This document shows, piece by piece, positions 5,011 through 5,407 of a stretch of DNA of 5,407 bases; position 1 is the first letter of the stretch, and each line of letters begins with the position of its first letter. Both the position numbers and the translations under genes were made by a program. The notes under the pieces are model-generated. The model made no database searches. It was not told the DNA's origin and saw only the letters and a list, made by a program, of their open reading frames with translations. The DNA comes from Actinoplanes liguriensis (GTDB lineage: Bacteria > Actinomycetota > Actinomycetes > Mycobacteriales > Micromonosporaceae): the NCBI GenBank assembly GCA_000715855.1, contig KL571198.1, positions 60,064-65,470 on the forward strand, in the 5' to 3' direction.

Positions 5011-5040
5011 GCCAAGATCAATATTCGACACTGCCAAGAT
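5011..5040. repeat. Direct repeat GCCAAGAT, 22-base spacing
   Basis: GCCAAGAT occurs at 5011-5018 and 5033-5040, so equivalent bases are 22 apart, about two helical turns, on the same DNA face. It is adjacent to the TGACGTCA palindrome upstream of the operon. It could be a paired protein-binding site; two eight-base copies are weak evidence. Confidence 0.3.
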
Positions 5041-5276
5041 GCGGGCTCAGAAGCCAATCGTTACGGAACCTGCCGTTCGATGCGGCCTCAGCACACCCAA
5101 CACGCTTGCAGCCCGCTACGCGCAGAGACAGAACGAGAGCCGATGTCCAGGGGCCAAGCCGGGCAGGCCGGTCGGAGCTAGTGCAAGATCCCGGGCTATT
5201 GGGGCAAGCCGCCGGGGGTCACTCCAAGGCCACTTGGTGCCGCATCGACCTCCGACCGGAGGAGTTGAACTGGAGA

Positions 5277-5302
5277 TTTCGTACGGTTCCCAAGCTGACA
5301 GC
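5277..5302 (+). other. Attachment core copy 2, without tRNA flank
   Basis: This is an exact 20-base copy (5283-5302) of the core at 3675-3694, in the same orientation. The preceding six bases differ by two pyrimidine changes. Right of it the sequence (CCTTAACGTC...) does not resemble the tRNA variable region, T-arm or acceptor, and left of it there is no D-arm. It therefore looks like an element-to-element junction or attP-type site rather than a chromosomal attR. With copy 1 it brackets about 1.6 kb carrying the possible integrase remnant and the toxin-antitoxin operon. Confidence 0.65.
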
Positions 5303-5303
5303 C

Positions 5304-5407
5304 TTAACGTCTCAGCCTGGGGCAGGGCGGCCTAGTGACCATGGCGCGACCATGCTGCCCCAGATAGTCGTACTTGCCCAGGTCAGCGCGGTGTAGCGGC
5401 CGGTCTT
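5304..5407 (-). CDS. 3' end of an unrecognised ORF entering from the right edge
   Basis: One minus frame is open from the right edge for 33 residues to a TAA at 5304-5306. It reads DRPLHRADLGKYDYLGQHGR..., ending in an Arg/Pro-rich tail. I do not recognise it. It ends one base beyond the core repeat, the place where an integrase of a further element could end, but no integrase tail motif is seen. A second minus frame is also open for most of the stretch, so the coding call is weak. Confidence 0.25.
   Translation of the reverse strand, partial: DRPLHRADLGKYDYLGQHGRAMVTRPPCPRLRR

Larger units (their letters stand above)
4869..5276. other. Upstream region of the toxin-antitoxin operon, no convincing gene
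   Basis: This holds the likely promoter and operators of the leftward operon. A minus-strand frame from 5037 is open but runs out of frame through the membrane-peptide gene, and is Lys/Ser-rich without a recognisable fold. I find no good -35/-10 pair. CCTCCG/CGGAGG (5249-5254, 5257-5262) is a tight GC-rich dyad close to the second core. Confidence 0.5.

Noticed and set aside
4672..5037. Minus-strand 121-codon ORF
   Set aside because: It overlaps the membrane-peptide gene, which has the better start signal. The later part is clearly a shadow; the first 50 codons are open but unrecognisable.
4778..5335. Plus-strand 185-codon ORF
   Set aside because: It is antisense to the membrane-peptide gene, crosses the second core repeat and has no recognisable composition or start site.
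1..5407. CRISPR array, intact tRNA or rRNA gene, insertion sequence with transposase
   Set aside because: I saw no regularly spaced repeats, no complete cloverleaf, and no transposase frame with flanking inverted repeats.

Overview
The window looks like accessory DNA from a high-GC actinobacterium, most like a streptomycete. The evidence is the GC-rich flanks, the actinobacterial style of the tyrosine integrase, and the 3' half of a tRNA-Gly(CCC) gene. I read it as parts of at least two decayed integrative elements stacked at one tRNA-Gly(CCC) locus. A 20-base core that begins just before the tRNA anticodon loop occurs twice in direct orientation, at 3675-3694 and 5283-5302. Only the first copy continues into the tRNA 3' half and a tRNA-type terminator. 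The tRNA 5' half is not in the window.

Left element (window start to about 3694): a minus-strand tyrosine integrase, cut by the left edge, broken by a frameshift at about 600 and lacking its N-terminus. It abuts a plus-strand gene that has also lost its 5' end. A 73-residue ORF follows by ATGA overlap, then a strong hairpin at 1248-1276. The cargo comes next: a lower-GC minus-strand gene for a two-helix membrane protein (1356-2222) and a divergent plus-strand gene (2750-3394) with a HEPN-like R-x5-H motif. The 527 bases between them hold hairpins and no convincing gene.

Right element (about 3675-5302): the tRNA 3' fragment and terminator, a possible integrase C-terminal remnant (3804-3930, minus), a 60-base hairpin (3939-3998), and a minus-strand operon at 4868-4033. 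The operon has three tightly spaced genes: a 61-residue membrane peptide, a ribbon-helix-helix antitoxin, and a Doc/Fic-fold toxin homologue whose Fic catalytic motif is largely lost. Upstream of the operon are an inverted repeat, a TGACGTCA palindrome and a 22-base-spaced direct repeat that could be operators. The right edge holds the end of an unrecognised minus-strand ORF that stops one base beyond the second core.

In both elements the integrase reads leftwards, toward the presumed tRNA-side att site, as expected if each inserted at the same tRNA in the same orientation. The three genes or modules most worth testing for phage defence or stability are the membrane protein, the HEPN-like protein and the modified toxin-antitoxin operon. 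Functions come from motif recognition by eye and no database was searched.
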